From NCBI RefSeq assembly GCF_014647915.1, contig NZ_BMQC01000003.1, forward strand, positions 347,800 through 403,167: a stretch of DNA of 55,368 nucleotides, given 5' to 3'. Below are positions 42,372-50,696 of this stretch, one piece after another; positions within the stretch are counted from its first letter, which is position 1, and every line of letters starts with the position of its first letter. Made by a program: the position numbers and the translations under genes. This stretch comes from Pilimelia terevasa. Its GTDB lineage: Bacteria; Actinomycetota; Actinomycetes; Mycobacteriales; Micromonosporaceae. The notes beneath the pieces are model-generated. The model worked only from the letters and a program-made list of their open reading frames with translations, was not told where the DNA came from and ran no database searches.

Positions 42372-43604
42372 TCAACGAGTGGTCGAGACCGGGTGCGGCC
42401 CTACGATCGCCGCCCGACCGCGTTCGGCGGCGTCGGCGGCGTCCGCGGTGTCCTCGCCGAGTGCGATGACGTGGCCGATGCGGTCCCGGAAAGAGTCATG
42501 CCTCGCACATCGCTGTCCGCGGTCGGCGGCCAGCCAGACGTCGACTACGCCCGCGACGTCCCACGCGGCCCGCGGGTCCAGGTCGGCCGCGCGGCCGTCC
42601 CCGGGCACGGTGATGAAGCGGATCGCCGCGTGGTGCAGTGAACGGCGGTCGGGCAGTGGGAGCGGGTGGCCGGCGGCGGACAGGATGCTCGCGGCGATCA
42701 TGTCGTGTCCGGTGGCCAGGCGCACGAGATGGGGGATCATGCCACCGGCCAGCCGTGGATTGATCTCGATCAGTCTCGGTCCGCCTCTCGGCAGCCGCAG
42801 CTCCACGTGCGCCGCCCCGCTGCGCAGACCGACCGCGGCGCAGGCCTCCCGCGCGACCGCGGCCAGAGCTGCCCGGTCGGCCGCAGGAACCGGAGCGGGG
42901 ACGTCGTGGCCGGTCTCGACGAACGACGGCGGCGGACCGAGGTGCTTGGCGGTGACCCCGTAGACCGTGCCGTCGATCAACTCCACCGAGAACTCCGGGC
43001 CGTGGACCCGCTCCTCGACCAGGATCCGCGGGACGACGGGCAGGCCGCGCTCGTTGTGTGTGACCGCCAGCAGCCGCCGGGCCCACACCGCGACCTCGTC
43101 CGCTCCGCTGCAGGCGCGCACGCCCTCGGAGCCGGAACCGAGCGCCGGCTTCAGTACGACATCGCCGCCCAGCTCGGCGGCCGCCTCGACAGCGGACCCC
43201 ACGTCGCGGCATTCAGCGAACGGTACCGACCAGGGCCGGCCACGAAGGGCGAAACGCTGGGCCGCCTTGTCCCTGCACCGAGCGATCGCCTCAGGATCAG
43301 GAGCGCGCAGTCCCAGATGGTGTGCGACCCGCGCGGCGGTCGCCACGAAGTAGTCGCTGGAGGACATGACCGCCGCTATCGGCGCCTGCCGGGTGAGACT
43401 CCGGCAGGTCCGGTGGAGCAGCGCCTCGTCGCTGGTGTCGACCCGGCGGTACGGCAGGCCGTCGACCACCACATAGGGGTAGCGGGTCTCGTCCGCGGTC
43501 AGCAGGATGGGGCTCAGCCCCAGGGCGCGCGCGGTGGTGGCGAAAAGGCGCCCGGTGCCGGTGGTGTTGCTCTCCACCAGCACGAGCCAGGGCCTGTCAC
43601 GCAT
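42372..43604 (-). CDS. ATP-grasp carboxylate-amine ligase
   Basis: The 410-aa ligase starts at ATG 43604, eight bases inside the lyase gene. An N-terminal Rossmann-like domain (WLVLVESNTTGTGRLFATT) is followed by the ATP-grasp fold: DVVLKPALGSGSEGVRAC near residue 150 (glycine-rich loop), ILVEERVHGPEFSVEL for nucleotide contacts, and HVELRLPRGGPRLIEINPR for the Glu/Asn metal ligands. Such stand-alone enzymes activate a carboxylate as acyl-phosphate and join it to an amine, as in BacD-like and dapdiamide-type dipeptide ligases. With the diamino-acid genes beside it, it probably makes an amide or dipeptide of that amino acid. Confidence 0.9.
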   Translation of the reverse strand: MRDRPWLVLVESNTTGTGRLFATTARALGLSPILLTADETRYPYVVVDGLPYRRVDTSDEALLHRTCRSLTRQAPIAAVMSSSDYFVATAARVAHHLGLRAPDPEAIARCRDKAAQRFALRGRPWSVPFAECRDVGSAVEAAAELGGDVVLKPALGSGSEGVRACSGADEVAVWARRLLAVTHNERGLPVVPRILVEERVHGPEFSVELIDGTVYGVTAKHLGPPPSFVETGHDVPAPVPAADRAALAAVAREACAAVGLRSGAAHVELRLPRGGPRLIEINPRLAGGMIPHLVRLATGHDMIAASILSAAGHPLPLPDRRSLHHAAIRFITVPGDGRAADLDPRAAWDVAGVVDVWLAADRGQRCARHDSFRDRIGHVIALGEDTADAADAAERGRAAIVGPHPVSTTR

Positions 43605-45072
43605 GGGTGTCAGCTCCGCGGGGTGCAGGATCGGTGAAGGCGGCCGCGGCGGCGGCCAGTTCGCGTGCGGCCCGCTCCAGGCGGTGGCGGTACCGCGTGT
43701 GCCAGTCCGTGTGGCCCCGCCACTCAGCGACGGGGCCGGCGGCCGCGCCGTCGAAGTCACCTGGTCCGCCGCCGTACCGCTGCTGCTGCACCACCTCCGC
43801 AAGGCCCGCCCCGGCCACGTCCACGCGGTCGAGCCAGCCGGACGGCCCGAACGGGCGCACGTCGTAGCTACCCGCCTCGATCGCACGGCGGACCGCGTCC
43901 CCGACCAGGGAGTGTGCCTGCCGGAACGGGACGCCGCCGCGGACCAACCGGTTCGCCAACCAGGTGGCCGTGGTGAAACCGTTCTCCGCCCGGTCGCGCA
44001 TGCGCTCCGGGTCAGGGCGGGCCCCGAGGACCATCGACTGTGCCAGCAGCAGCGCGTCGAGCACCGCTTCGATGCCGGGCCAGGCGTCCGCGACCGCCTC
44101 CGTGCCCACCTCGATCGAGTTGGTGAACGGCGTCGCCTTCATGGTGCCGGCCGCTGCCGTCCAGGCGCCGATGGCCCGGCCGGCCTTGGCGCGAAGATGC
44201 TCCAGCGGGAACACGTTGCGCTTCTGCGGCATCGCGGAACTGCCGCCGACCAGCCGGTCCGGGAAGTGGAGAAAACCGTACTCGACCGTGCTCCACGACT
44301 GCAGGTCGGCGGCTAGCCGGCTGAGCGTCACCGCGAGTCCGGCCGCGGCGGCGAGGACCCGGAGCACCGCGTCCCGCGCGGCCACGGCGTCGAGTGCGTG
44401 CCGCGGGCCGGTGGCGAAACCGAGCAGTGCGGCTGTGCGGTTCGTGTCGATCGGAAGGTCGGTACCCGCGACAGCGCCCGCGCCGAGAGGGCAGGTGTCG
44501 AGCCCTTCCGCTGCGTGCCGCAGTGCGCGGATGTCCCGCGACACCGCCGTCGCGATGCCGATCAGGTAGTACCCGTACGTGATCGGCATCGCCGCCTGGA
44601 AGTGGGTGTGTACCGGCATCAGCACGTCCCGGTAGACGCGGGCCCGGGAGAGCAGCGCGGCCTGGAGCCGGCCGGCCTGCCCGACGAGGTCGAGCACCTG
44701 ATCCCGCAACCGCATCGCGGTGATGGTGGCCTTCAGGTCGTTGCGGGAGCGTCCCGTGTGCAGCACACCGCCCACGTCAGGGCCGAGCCGCTCGGCCAGG
44801 TATGCCTCGTACATGAGGTAGAGGCCGCGCGGAAGAGGGCGGTCCACGAGCGGGGCGAAATCAACTGCCGTCAACTCAGCGATACAGCGCAGCAGCCCGG
44901 TGGCCGGTTCGTGGTCCACGATCCCGCTCTCGGCCAACATGATCAGGTGCGCGCGGTCGACGGTCGCGGTCGCCCGCAACTCGTCGGCGATCTCGGCCGG
45001 AGACAGGACACCGTAGATCACCCGGTGGATCCTGGCGTCGAGGTGGCTGGTGAGCCGCCCGCCCCCACTCAC
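43597..45072 (-). CDS. argininosuccinate-lyase-like enzyme
   Basis: The 491-aa protein starts at GTG 45072 in a GTGA overlap with the PLP enzyme gene. It has the fumarase/ASL superfamily blocks: GGVLHTGRSRNDLKAT near residue 100, MPVHTHFQAAMPITYGY near 150, and the catalytic-serine loop GGSSAMPQKRNVFPLEHL near 265. These enzymes release fumarate from an N-succinyl amine. No argininosuccinate synthase or arginine genes are near, so a role in housekeeping arginine synthesis is unlikely. In context it should cleave an aspartate adduct to leave the nitrogen on a 2,3-diamino acid. Confidence 0.92.
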   Translation of the reverse strand: MSGGGRLTSHLDARIHRVIYGVLSPAEIADELRATATVDRAHLIMLAESGIVDHEPATGLLRCIAELTAVDFAPLVDRPLPRGLYLMYEAYLAERLGPDVGGVLHTGRSRNDLKATITAMRLRDQVLDLVGQAGRLQAALLSRARVYRDVLMPVHTHFQAAMPITYGYYLIGIATAVSRDIRALRHAAEGLDTCPLGAGAVAGTDLPIDTNRTAALLGFATGPRHALDAVAARDAVLRVLAAAAGLAVTLSRLAADLQSWSTVEYGFLHFPDRLVGGSSAMPQKRNVFPLEHLRAKAGRAIGAWTAAAGTMKATPFTNSIEVGTEAVADAWPGIEAVLDALLLAQSMVLGARPDPERMRDRAENGFTTATWLANRLVRGGVPFRQAHSLVGDAVRRAIEAGSYDVRPFGPSGWLDRVDVAGAGLAEVVQQQRYGGGPGDFDGAAAGPVAEWRGHTDWHTRYRHRLERAARELAAAAAAFTDPAPRGADTHA

Positions 45073-46103
45073 CGGGCGACCGCCCGCACATCGTCGAGCG
45101 TGCGCCGCTCCCAGGCGAAGCTGGTCCACTGCCCGGAAGCGTCGCCCGCGTCGCTGACCGGTCGGGGCTCGTCCGGCAGGGGTGGGCGGAGGTGCCCACC
45201 GTCCCGCAGCCAGCCGTCGTCGTAGACGGTGTCCTGGTAGCGAGACCCGTCATCCGGGAGCATGGCCACGGTCACCGCGTCGGGATTGGCCGCCGCCCAC
45301 CAGCGCGCCACCTGGTAGGCGGCCCCGCTGGTCGGACCCTTGAACAGAGAGTGTCGTCGGTGCAGGAGGCGGGTTGCCTGATAGGCGAGCGAATCGGAGC
45401 ACCAGTGCACGCTGTCGAAGGTGCGGTGATCCAGATTCTGCGGCATCAGGCTGTTGCCGAGGCCGCGGAGGCCACGGTGACCATCCGGGTGCCCGAAAAG
45501 GACGCTGTGGTGGGTGTCGACCCCGACGGCGACGCAGTCGGGCGTCAGCGAGCGCAGGAAAGCGACCGTCCCGCACATCGAGCCACCCGAGCCCACCGGG
45601 CCGACCACGCAGTCGACCTGGCCCAGCGCTTCGGCGAGGATCTCCGCGACGAGTGCGTACGAGCGGGGGTTGTCGGTGTTGGAGTACTGCTGCGGGCAGA
45701 AGTGATCGGGGCGTTCGGCCTGGACCTCGGCGAGCCGGTCCAGCCGGGCCTGCTGGTACCCGCCGACCGCAGCCTCGCCCCGGACCCGCTCGACGACCGC
45801 GCCGAGGTCGGTCAGCCGGCGGTGGAGCCGGTCGTCGATCGCCGGGTCGCTCACCAGCACGAGTCGGCGCCGGAGCTGGGCCGCCTGCATCGCGAGGGCC
45901 AGGCCGAACGTGCCGGAGGTGGTCTCCACGATCACGGTGTCGGCGCCGATCCGGCCGTCCGCCACGGCGCGACGCAGGATGTAGCGGGCGGGGATGAGCT
46001 TCATCAGGGAGAACGAGAGGGCGTACAGGTTGTGGGAGAGGCGGATCACCTTCGGGATCTCCTCCGCCGCGGTCACCTCGGGGAAGGGCACGACGATGGT
46101 CAT
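45069..46103 (-). CDS. PLP-dependent cysteine-synthase-like enzyme
   Basis: The 344-aa fold-type II PLP enzyme starts at ATG 46103, overlapping the kinase stop (ATGA). The PLP lysine lies in LSFSLMKLIPARYIL near residue 31, an altered form of the usual PxxSxKxR. The substrate loop TTSGTFGLALA corresponds to the TSGNTG motif, and the phosphate loop is VGPVGSGGSMCGT. Cys appears in the family's cysteine-synthase group and in SbnA-like enzymes that replace the phosphate of O-phosphoserine with an amine. Here the likely donor is the O-phospho amino acid made by the upstream kinase and the nucleophile aspartate (inference). Confidence 0.9.
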   Translation of the reverse strand: MTIVVPFPEVTAAEEIPKVIRLSHNLYALSFSLMKLIPARYILRRAVADGRIGADTVIVETTSGTFGLALAMQAAQLRRRLVLVSDPAIDDRLHRRLTDLGAVVERVRGEAAVGGYQQARLDRLAEVQAERPDHFCPQQYSNTDNPRSYALVAEILAEALGQVDCVVGPVGSGGSMCGTVAFLRSLTPDCVAVGVDTHHSVLFGHPDGHRGLRGLGNSLMPQNLDHRTFDSVHWCSDSLAYQATRLLHRRHSLFKGPTSGAAYQVARWWAAANPDAVTVAMLPDDGSRYQDTVYDDGWLRDGGHLRPPLPDEPRPVSDAGDASGQWTSFAWERRTLDDVRAVAR

Positions 46104-47092
46104 CGGGCACGCACCGCCGGGCGTACCGCATCGGTCGTCGTCCGCAGCACCGTGGTGACCTGCAACCCGAGGCGTTCCAGCTCTACGGTCGAGGCGTGCA
46201 CCGCGTTCTGCACGTCGGGTGACCGTGCGTCGAACATGAGCCCCGCCACCGTGCCGCTGTGTGCGACCTGCACGCCGCTGCCACCGTGCCGGAGGCACAG
46301 CTCGATCAGCACCTCCAACTGCGGTTTCGGCAGAAAGCGCTGGTTGAGCCGTGCGCTCGCCGTGGCCACCCGCCCGAGCAGCCGGCAGTCGCCGGTGGCG
46401 ACGGCGCGGCGCAGCGCGGCGCGCAGCACACCGAAGGTGGCCACTTCGCGCTCGTCGTACTCAGCCGGGGGGTGCTCCAGCGTGTCCACCCCGTCGGCGC
46501 CCGTGTTGCACCCGAGCACGATCAGTGGCGGCAGCGCCGTCCCGAGTGTCTCGAGAAGACGGCCGGCCCGATGCGCGAAGAGCACCACCTGGTCGGCGAA
46601 CATGATGGAGTCGCTGGCGCGTTCAGCCGCCACGGCGAGGCGCGCCACCGTGTGTGGCGGGAGTTCCGCGCCGTGATAGTCGGCGACCGCCCGGATCGTG
46701 GCGACGACGTCAGCGGTGGAGGAGCCCATCCCCACCCCGCGGGGCACGTTGCTGACGATCTCCACCACGCCGCCGGCCGGAGCTGTCGGCAACGCACGGA
46801 GTTCGTCCATTGTCAGTTCGGCGGCCCGTCGCACCTTGGTCAGCGAGGCGTCTGTGACCGAGAGGCCGGGACTGCTCTGCGGACGGAACGTGGCAACGGT
46901 GCCGGCACCGGGATGGGCAAGACTGACCAGTGCCCTCCGTAGTTCGCCGTCGACGGCGAACACCCCCTGCAGCAGTTCACCATGGTGGGCCGGTGCTCCG
47001 GCGATGCCGTGCTGGCTCGTCCCGGCGGACTCCTGCGGAGGGGCCAGGTACCAGGCGACCGGGGCGGGTGATGGCGTTGACACCATCGTCAT
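46100..47092 (-). CDS. GHMP kinase, L-threonine kinase (PduX)-like
   Basis: The 330-aa kinase starts at ATG 47092, seven bases after aaggag. It has the GHMP ATP loop VPRGVGMGSSTADVVATI near residue 118, an N-terminal GIAGAPAHHGELLQGVF that is typical of PduX, and the late motif GVQVAHSGTVAGLMFD. PduX phosphorylates the side chain of L-threonine for cobalamin synthesis. No cobalamin genes are present; instead it leads an operon with a PLP beta-replacement enzyme. It most likely makes O-phosphothreonine (or phosphoserine) as an activated precursor of a 2,3-diamino acid. Confidence 0.9.
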   Translation of the reverse strand: MTMVSTPSPAPVAWYLAPPQESAGTSQHGIAGAPAHHGELLQGVFAVDGELRRALVSLAHPGAGTVATFRPQSSPGLSVTDASLTKVRRAAELTMDELRALPTAPAGGVVEIVSNVPRGVGMGSSTADVVATIRAVADYHGAELPPHTVARLAVAAERASDSIMFADQVVLFAHRAGRLLETLGTALPPLIVLGCNTGADGVDTLEHPPAEYDEREVATFGVLRAALRRAVATGDCRLLGRVATASARLNQRFLPKPQLEVLIELCLRHGGSGVQVAHSGTVAGLMFDARSPDVQNAVHASTVELERLGLQVTTVLRTTTDAVRPAVRAR

Positions 47093-47550
47093 GGAGGCGC
47101 TCCTTCGTGACTTCGCGCAGTGGCGGCGAGGGAACCGCCTCCGAGATCACAGGTGGGGAATTCGTAGGTCAAACAGTCGCGGCAATCTTCGGGCCGGACA
47201 CCTGAACTGGACCTCGGTCCGGCGAGAGCAGGTCGGGTGCCCCGCGGACTTGGTGAAGCCGCTCGGTAGGGCGACGTGCTGACAAGAGGAGAATGCATGA
47301 AGGACCATGACAGATTCATGACAGGGCGACCAGGGCGCCCGATTCACGTAGTTTGTTAATGGCCTGACTTTTACTGACGACTGAGCCCGCGGTTCGGGTG
47401 TCCTTGCTGTTGGTCCGTCGTCCGCTTAGCTGGCGCACCACCGGTGGTGCTGGCCGGGCGGGCAGTGACCTCATAGGAGTCTGATCGCAGCCGGTCCCGT
47501 CACAGTCCCGTCCACCCGGCCGGCCAGCGTCAGGAACCCCGTTCGTCCTG
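47093..47550. other. leader region of the diamino-acid operon and start of decayed DNA
   Basis: No firm gene. The region 47093-47330 should hold the operon promoter (minus strand), but I see no clear elements. A minus-strand frame of up to 76 codons ends with TGA at 47089-47091, overlapping the kinase ATG. Its tail reads DCRDCLTYEFPTCDLGGGSL; codon use is only weakly coding and no ribosome site precedes a start. From about 47340 GC drops and coding character is lost. Confidence 0.35.
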
Positions 47551-47574
47551 GTGAGAGCCGGAGTGTTCGCAGTG

Positions 47575-47660
47575 TCAAGCACAAGCGCCGACCGAGTTGG
47601 CGGCGCTGGCGGTGGTGTGTCTGAGGGTACGCCAACGGCCGGTGAGGATGGCGAATCCAC
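47575..47660 (-). pseudogene. IS5-like transposase C-terminal fragment
   Basis: The minus strand reads AILTGRWRTLRHTTASA, which shares RWRTLRHTT with the transposase at the right edge of the window. A frameshift follows and the reading ends at a stop in ACA. No terminal repeat or N-terminal catalytic part is kept, so this is a relic of a related element. Confidence 0.65.
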
Positions 47661-47752
47661 TGTCGCAAACCTGTCTATTCCGACGCCCCGCGCCTCCATC
47701 ATCGTCCGCTACGGACGTGACGCCCGCGTCGTCTCCGCGCGGCTCCAGCAGA

Positions 47753-47770
47753 CTTGCTGAGATCACCTCA
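47753..47770 (+). repeat. IS end-like sequence matching the right-edge element
   Basis: CTTGCTGAGATCACCTCA differs in one base of 18 from the complement of 55244-55261, the segment at the 3-prime end of the right-edge transposase. The two copies are in inverted orientation about 7.5 kb apart. Confidence 0.6.
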
Positions 47771-47962
47771 ATGACCAACGCTCGATCCGTGCAACATTTT
47801 GGCGACTCAGTCACGAACTCACGGTAGCCTCGCGGCCACCGTACTAATAGACGACTCAGACTACGACCAATGGAACGTCCGTGCGCAGCAGCAGCACTCC
47901 TAGTGCGCTGGCGACGAAAATGGAACCGATGACGACTCCGGCGCCGGGCCATCCGCCGCGGG

Positions 47963-48081
47963 ACGTTCACCTCGGTGCCCGACCTGATCGGCGCGATCCG
48001 AGCATTCATCGACGCCTACAACCAGCGATGCGAACCATTCCGGTGGACCAAGACCGCCGACCAGACCCTCATCAAAGCGGG
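47963..48081 (+). pseudogene. IS630 family transposase C-terminal fragment
   Basis: The plus strand encodes FTSVPDLIGAIRAFIDAYNQ and then CEPFRWTKTADQTLIKA. This is the well-known end of IS630-type DDE transposases (a helix after the last acidic residue, then the PFxWTKTAD motif). The rest of the gene is missing and the sequence passes directly into a broken hydrolase gene. Confidence 0.8.
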
Positions 48082-48084
48082 ATT

Positions 48085-48480
48085 CTGCTCGTCCGCGGCT
48101 CTGGCCGCGGCACGCTCACGTTCAAGGATTGCATCGTATAGATCGACCTGATGCGGCAGCGAAGGGTCGACCAACACGAGCCCTTTCACCTCGGCGGGGT
48201 AGGTTTCGGCGTTGGCCGCCAGTAGTCCGCCGAAGGAGTGACCGACCAGCACGTGGGGCCGGGCACGGTGGCCGCGCCGAGTAGATCGTGCAGGGTCACG
48301 CACGCTGTCCTTGCCGGTGTGCCGCGTCGGGACCCGGTCACTGCTGCCCATGTCCACCCCTGGCAAGCGCAGGTCCGGACGGAGGGGAACGCATGCTCGG
48401 CAAACCCGCCACCCCGCCGACCGGCAACGAGGGCAGCGCCCGCGGTGACCCGCTTCTCCGGTGCCGCCATTGTCATAATC
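48085..48480 (-). pseudogene. alpha/beta hydrolase remnant with frameshifts
   Basis: On the minus strand VDMGSSDRVPTRHTGKDSVR lies in one frame, LHDLLGAATVPGP in a second, and HVLVGHSFGGLLAANAETYP with VKGLVLVDPSLPHQ again in the first. The nucleophile elbow GHSFGG identifies the fold. The N-terminal strands and the C-terminal third are absent; the latter is cut where the IS630 fragment begins. Confidence 0.75.
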
Positions 48481-48556
48481 GACGTAGTGCTGCTGGTAGA
48501 ACAAGCGGTCAACCAGCACCCGACACCGACAGCAGGGCGCGCCGGGAAGGAACCCC

Positions 48557-49012
48557 GTGGAAGAGGACAAGAACGAAGCCGCTAGCCCCGCCGTCCGGCA
48601 GCGGATCACCGCCAGCTTCGAACGGCAGGGCCTGATGCGGCACCTCGGCGCCCGGCTGACCCACATCGGACCCGGACGCGTGCACATCGCCCTCGACGCC
48701 CGGCCCGATGTGACCCAGCAGCACGGCTACATCCACGCCGGAGCCACCAGCGCCATCGCCGACACCGCTGGCGGATACGCCGCCCTCACCCTGTTCCCCG
48801 AGGACGCCGAGGTCCTCACCGTCGAGTACAAGATCAACCTACTGGCGCCGGCGGCTGGCGACCGCCTCGAAGCGGTCGGCACAGTCCTCAGAGCCGGCCG
48901 GACGCTAACCATCTGCCAGCTAGAGGTTTTCAGCACCGACGTCACCGCGACGACGCTCGTCGCCGCGGGCCAGCAAACCCTCATCCGCGTGCACCCGAAG
49001 CCGGAACAATGA
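48557..49012 (+). CDS. PaaI-family hotdog thioesterase
   Basis: The 151-aa protein starts at GTG 48557 behind aagga. The hotdog core contains HGYIHAGATSAIADTAGG, whose His-Gly and Asp form the acyl-CoA site, followed by LTVEYKINLLAPA and a final TLVAAGQQTLIRV strand. It hydrolyses acyl-CoA thioesters in the cytosol, often aromatic or medium-chain. It is intact although surrounded by gene debris. No pathway partner adjoins it. Confidence 0.9.
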   Translation: MEEDKNEAASPAVRQRITASFERQGLMRHLGARLTHIGPGRVHIALDARPDVTQQHGYIHAGATSAIADTAGGYAALTLFPEDAEVLTVEYKINLLAPAAGDRLEAVGTVLRAGRTLTICQLEVFSTDVTATTLVAAGQQTLIRVHPKPEQ

Positions 49013-49298
49013 CCGAATGACCGGCGACCCGACGATCTGCCCCCGTGGGGGACATGGAACGCCGCCCGTTCGCCGCCCAGGCGCGAGCAGCTAACGCCCG
49101 CCCGTACCACGGTCGCCTCGCGCTGGTAGTCAAGTTCAGGCGCCGGCCCGCGGCTTCGTCACCAGAGACCGGGCCGGTGACCTTCACGATCCGGCCGTCG
49201 ATGCGTTGCGGTATCGCGGTGGTGAAGCTGCCGCTGTCGGTGAGCACGATCATGGCGGCGTTTGTCGCCCAGGAGCGCGCGGCCGGGACTTGACTTGT
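49013..49298. other. intergenic region with uninterpretable open frames
   Basis: Open frames on both strands lack ribosome sites and known motifs. A minus-strand reading has a protein-like stretch (FTTAIPQRIDGRIVKVTGPV) that could be a leftover of a gene I cannot name. Confidence 0.3.
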
Positions 49299-49317
49299 CA
49301 CTTGTATTTTGCAAGTG
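49299..49317. promoter_or_regulatory. inverted repeat upstream of the VOC-HxlR genes, likely HxlR operator
   Basis: CACTTG (49299-49304) and CAAGTG (49312-49317) flank a 7-base AT-rich spacer (tattttg at 49305-49311). It lies nine bases before the VOC gene start in an otherwise GC-rich area. HxlR-family proteins bind short dyads of this kind, and the regulator is encoded by the second gene of the pair, so autorepression is likely. Confidence 0.5.
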
Positions 49318-49325
49318 TCGGCTAC

Positions 49326-49730
49326 ATGAGCCTTTTCATCACCTGCCCGGTCGAGAGCGTCACGCGCGCAACCGCCTTCTACACCGCCCTCGGCTGGACC
49401 CTCAACGCCGAAATGTCCGACCACAACGTGTCGTGCTTCGCGATCGCGCCCGAGCAGTACGTCATGCTCGGCAGCCGCGAGATGTACGCCAGCGTCGGCG
49501 GCGCCGAAGCGCTGATCGGCGGCCCTCAGACGCCCTCGAAGGTCACGGTCTCCTTCGACCTCGGCAGCCGCGAGGCGGTCGACGAACTCGTCGACCGCGC
49601 CGGCGCCGCCGGCGGCCGGATCGGTGACACCGACGACTATCCCTTCATGTACCAGCGCCAATTCGACGACCCCGACGGCTACCACTACTCGCCGTTCTGG
49701 ATGAAGGCGGACGCCCATCCGACCGCGTGA
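49326..49730 (+). CDS. VOC (glyoxalase/bleomycin-resistance) family protein
   Basis: The 134-aa single VOC protein starts at ATG 49326; the frame is open earlier, but the operator-like dyad lies there. Features include FITCPVESVTRATAFYTALG at the N-terminus, FAIAPEQYVMLGSREMY, and FDDPDGYHYSPFWM at the end, where metal ligands or the substrate pocket usually sit. Members are glyoxalases, dioxygenases or antibiotic-binding proteins. It overlaps the HxlR gene by GTGA, so the regulator probably controls this gene in response to an electrophile or drug. Confidence 0.88.
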   Translation: MSLFITCPVESVTRATAFYTALGWTLNAEMSDHNVSCFAIAPEQYVMLGSREMYASVGGAEALIGGPQTPSKVTVSFDLGSREAVDELVDRAGAAGGRIGDTDDYPFMYQRQFDDPDGYHYSPFWMKADAHPTA

Positions 49731-50008
49731 GCGACCTCGCCGCGGCCCTCGACATCGTCGGAGCACGGTGGGCCCTGCTCATCGTGGAACGGCTGCTCGA
49801 CGGGCCACAACGCTACGGCGATCTGCAGCGCGACCTCGGCGTGCCGACGAACATCCTCGCGACCCGCCTGCGCGAACTCGAAACGGCTGGCGTGCTGTTC
49901 CGCCTGCCCCTCCGGCACAACACCCGGGCCTACACGCTGACCGATCGCGGGCTCGCCTTGCGCGAGGCGATCTTCGCACTCAGACACTGGGGCGCCGAGG
50001 AGCCCTAG
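49727..50008 (+). CDS. HxlR family transcriptional regulator
   Basis: The 93-aa winged-helix protein opens ALDIVGARWALLIVERLLDG and continues with RYGDLQRDLGVPTNILATRL (recognition helix) and the wing RLPLRHNTRAYTLTDRG. It lacks the usual Cys near the N-terminus seen in redox-sensing members. Expressed in overlap with the VOC gene, it is expected to bind the dyad at 49299-49317. Confidence 0.9.
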   Translation: MSDLAAALDIVGARWALLIVERLLDGPQRYGDLQRDLGVPTNILATRLRELETAGVLFRLPLRHNTRAYTLTDRGLALREAIFALRHWGAEEP

Positions 50009-50510
50009 GTGCGGCACGGAATCGCGATGCGCTCCGACAAGCTCCGATAGGCCGCCACCGCCAACAAGGCCGCCGGGCTCACCGCACCACAGACAGGGCC
50101 TCGACATGATGGCGGTCAAGGAGCACGACGCTTTTGCAGCGCCTGCCGAAGCACCTCGACCAGCCCAGCCAGTCGATCGGTCGGGCGACGCGATCTTGTC
50201 GGACACGCCGTTCTGGCCGCTCCGGGCGCGACTACGGACGGCATCGGTCGCGCCTCGCGTCACGGCTTTGAGGTGGCGCCTTCATGCACCGCGCAATGGG
50301 CCGCACCGGCAGCCGCTGCCGACCGGCCGTGCCCTCGGGTGCGGGTAGCGGGACGCGCGTGACTGGCGAAGGGTGGGCTGCTGTACCGCGGACGTGAGAG
50401 GTGATGGTCAGGGTCATCTGCCGCAGTCGTCCGAGGCCCTGTCCGAGGCCGTGCCAGACGCGGTCGCTGCGCCGGCTGATCACGGACCACCCCGGCCAGC
50501 CGCAGGCACC
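50009..50510. other. gene-free stretch with decayed sequence
   Basis: About 500 bases without a supported gene. Several open frames exist on both strands, but none has a ribosome site, family motif or typical codon bias. It probably contains the lost downstream part of the truncated trxB and other debris. Confidence 0.35.
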
Positions 50511-50696
50511 TCAGGGACCCATGACTGCGTCGGGGAAGCCGGGGAAGTTCTCCACCTCGGTAGTGGTCATCGGCGCCCTGCCGTACTGCATGCCTTCGAT
50601 GACCAGCCGGTGCAGGCTCGCACGCCCCGCGTAGACGGCTGCGGTGTATCCGGCGGGGCCGGAACCGATGATGATCAGATCGCGGATGTCGGTCAT
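50511..50696 (-). pseudogene. trxB: thioredoxin reductase gene, truncated after 61 codons
   Basis: The reading starts at ATG 50696 in an ATGA overlap with arsC and encodes [20 protein letters not shown], the FAD-binding loop, then [19 protein letters not shown], the exact order of TrxB. A stop follows directly, where intact enzymes continue with about 250 residues including the CATC redox centre. The coupled position shows it was the reductant supplier in an arsenate-reduction operon. Confidence 0.85.
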
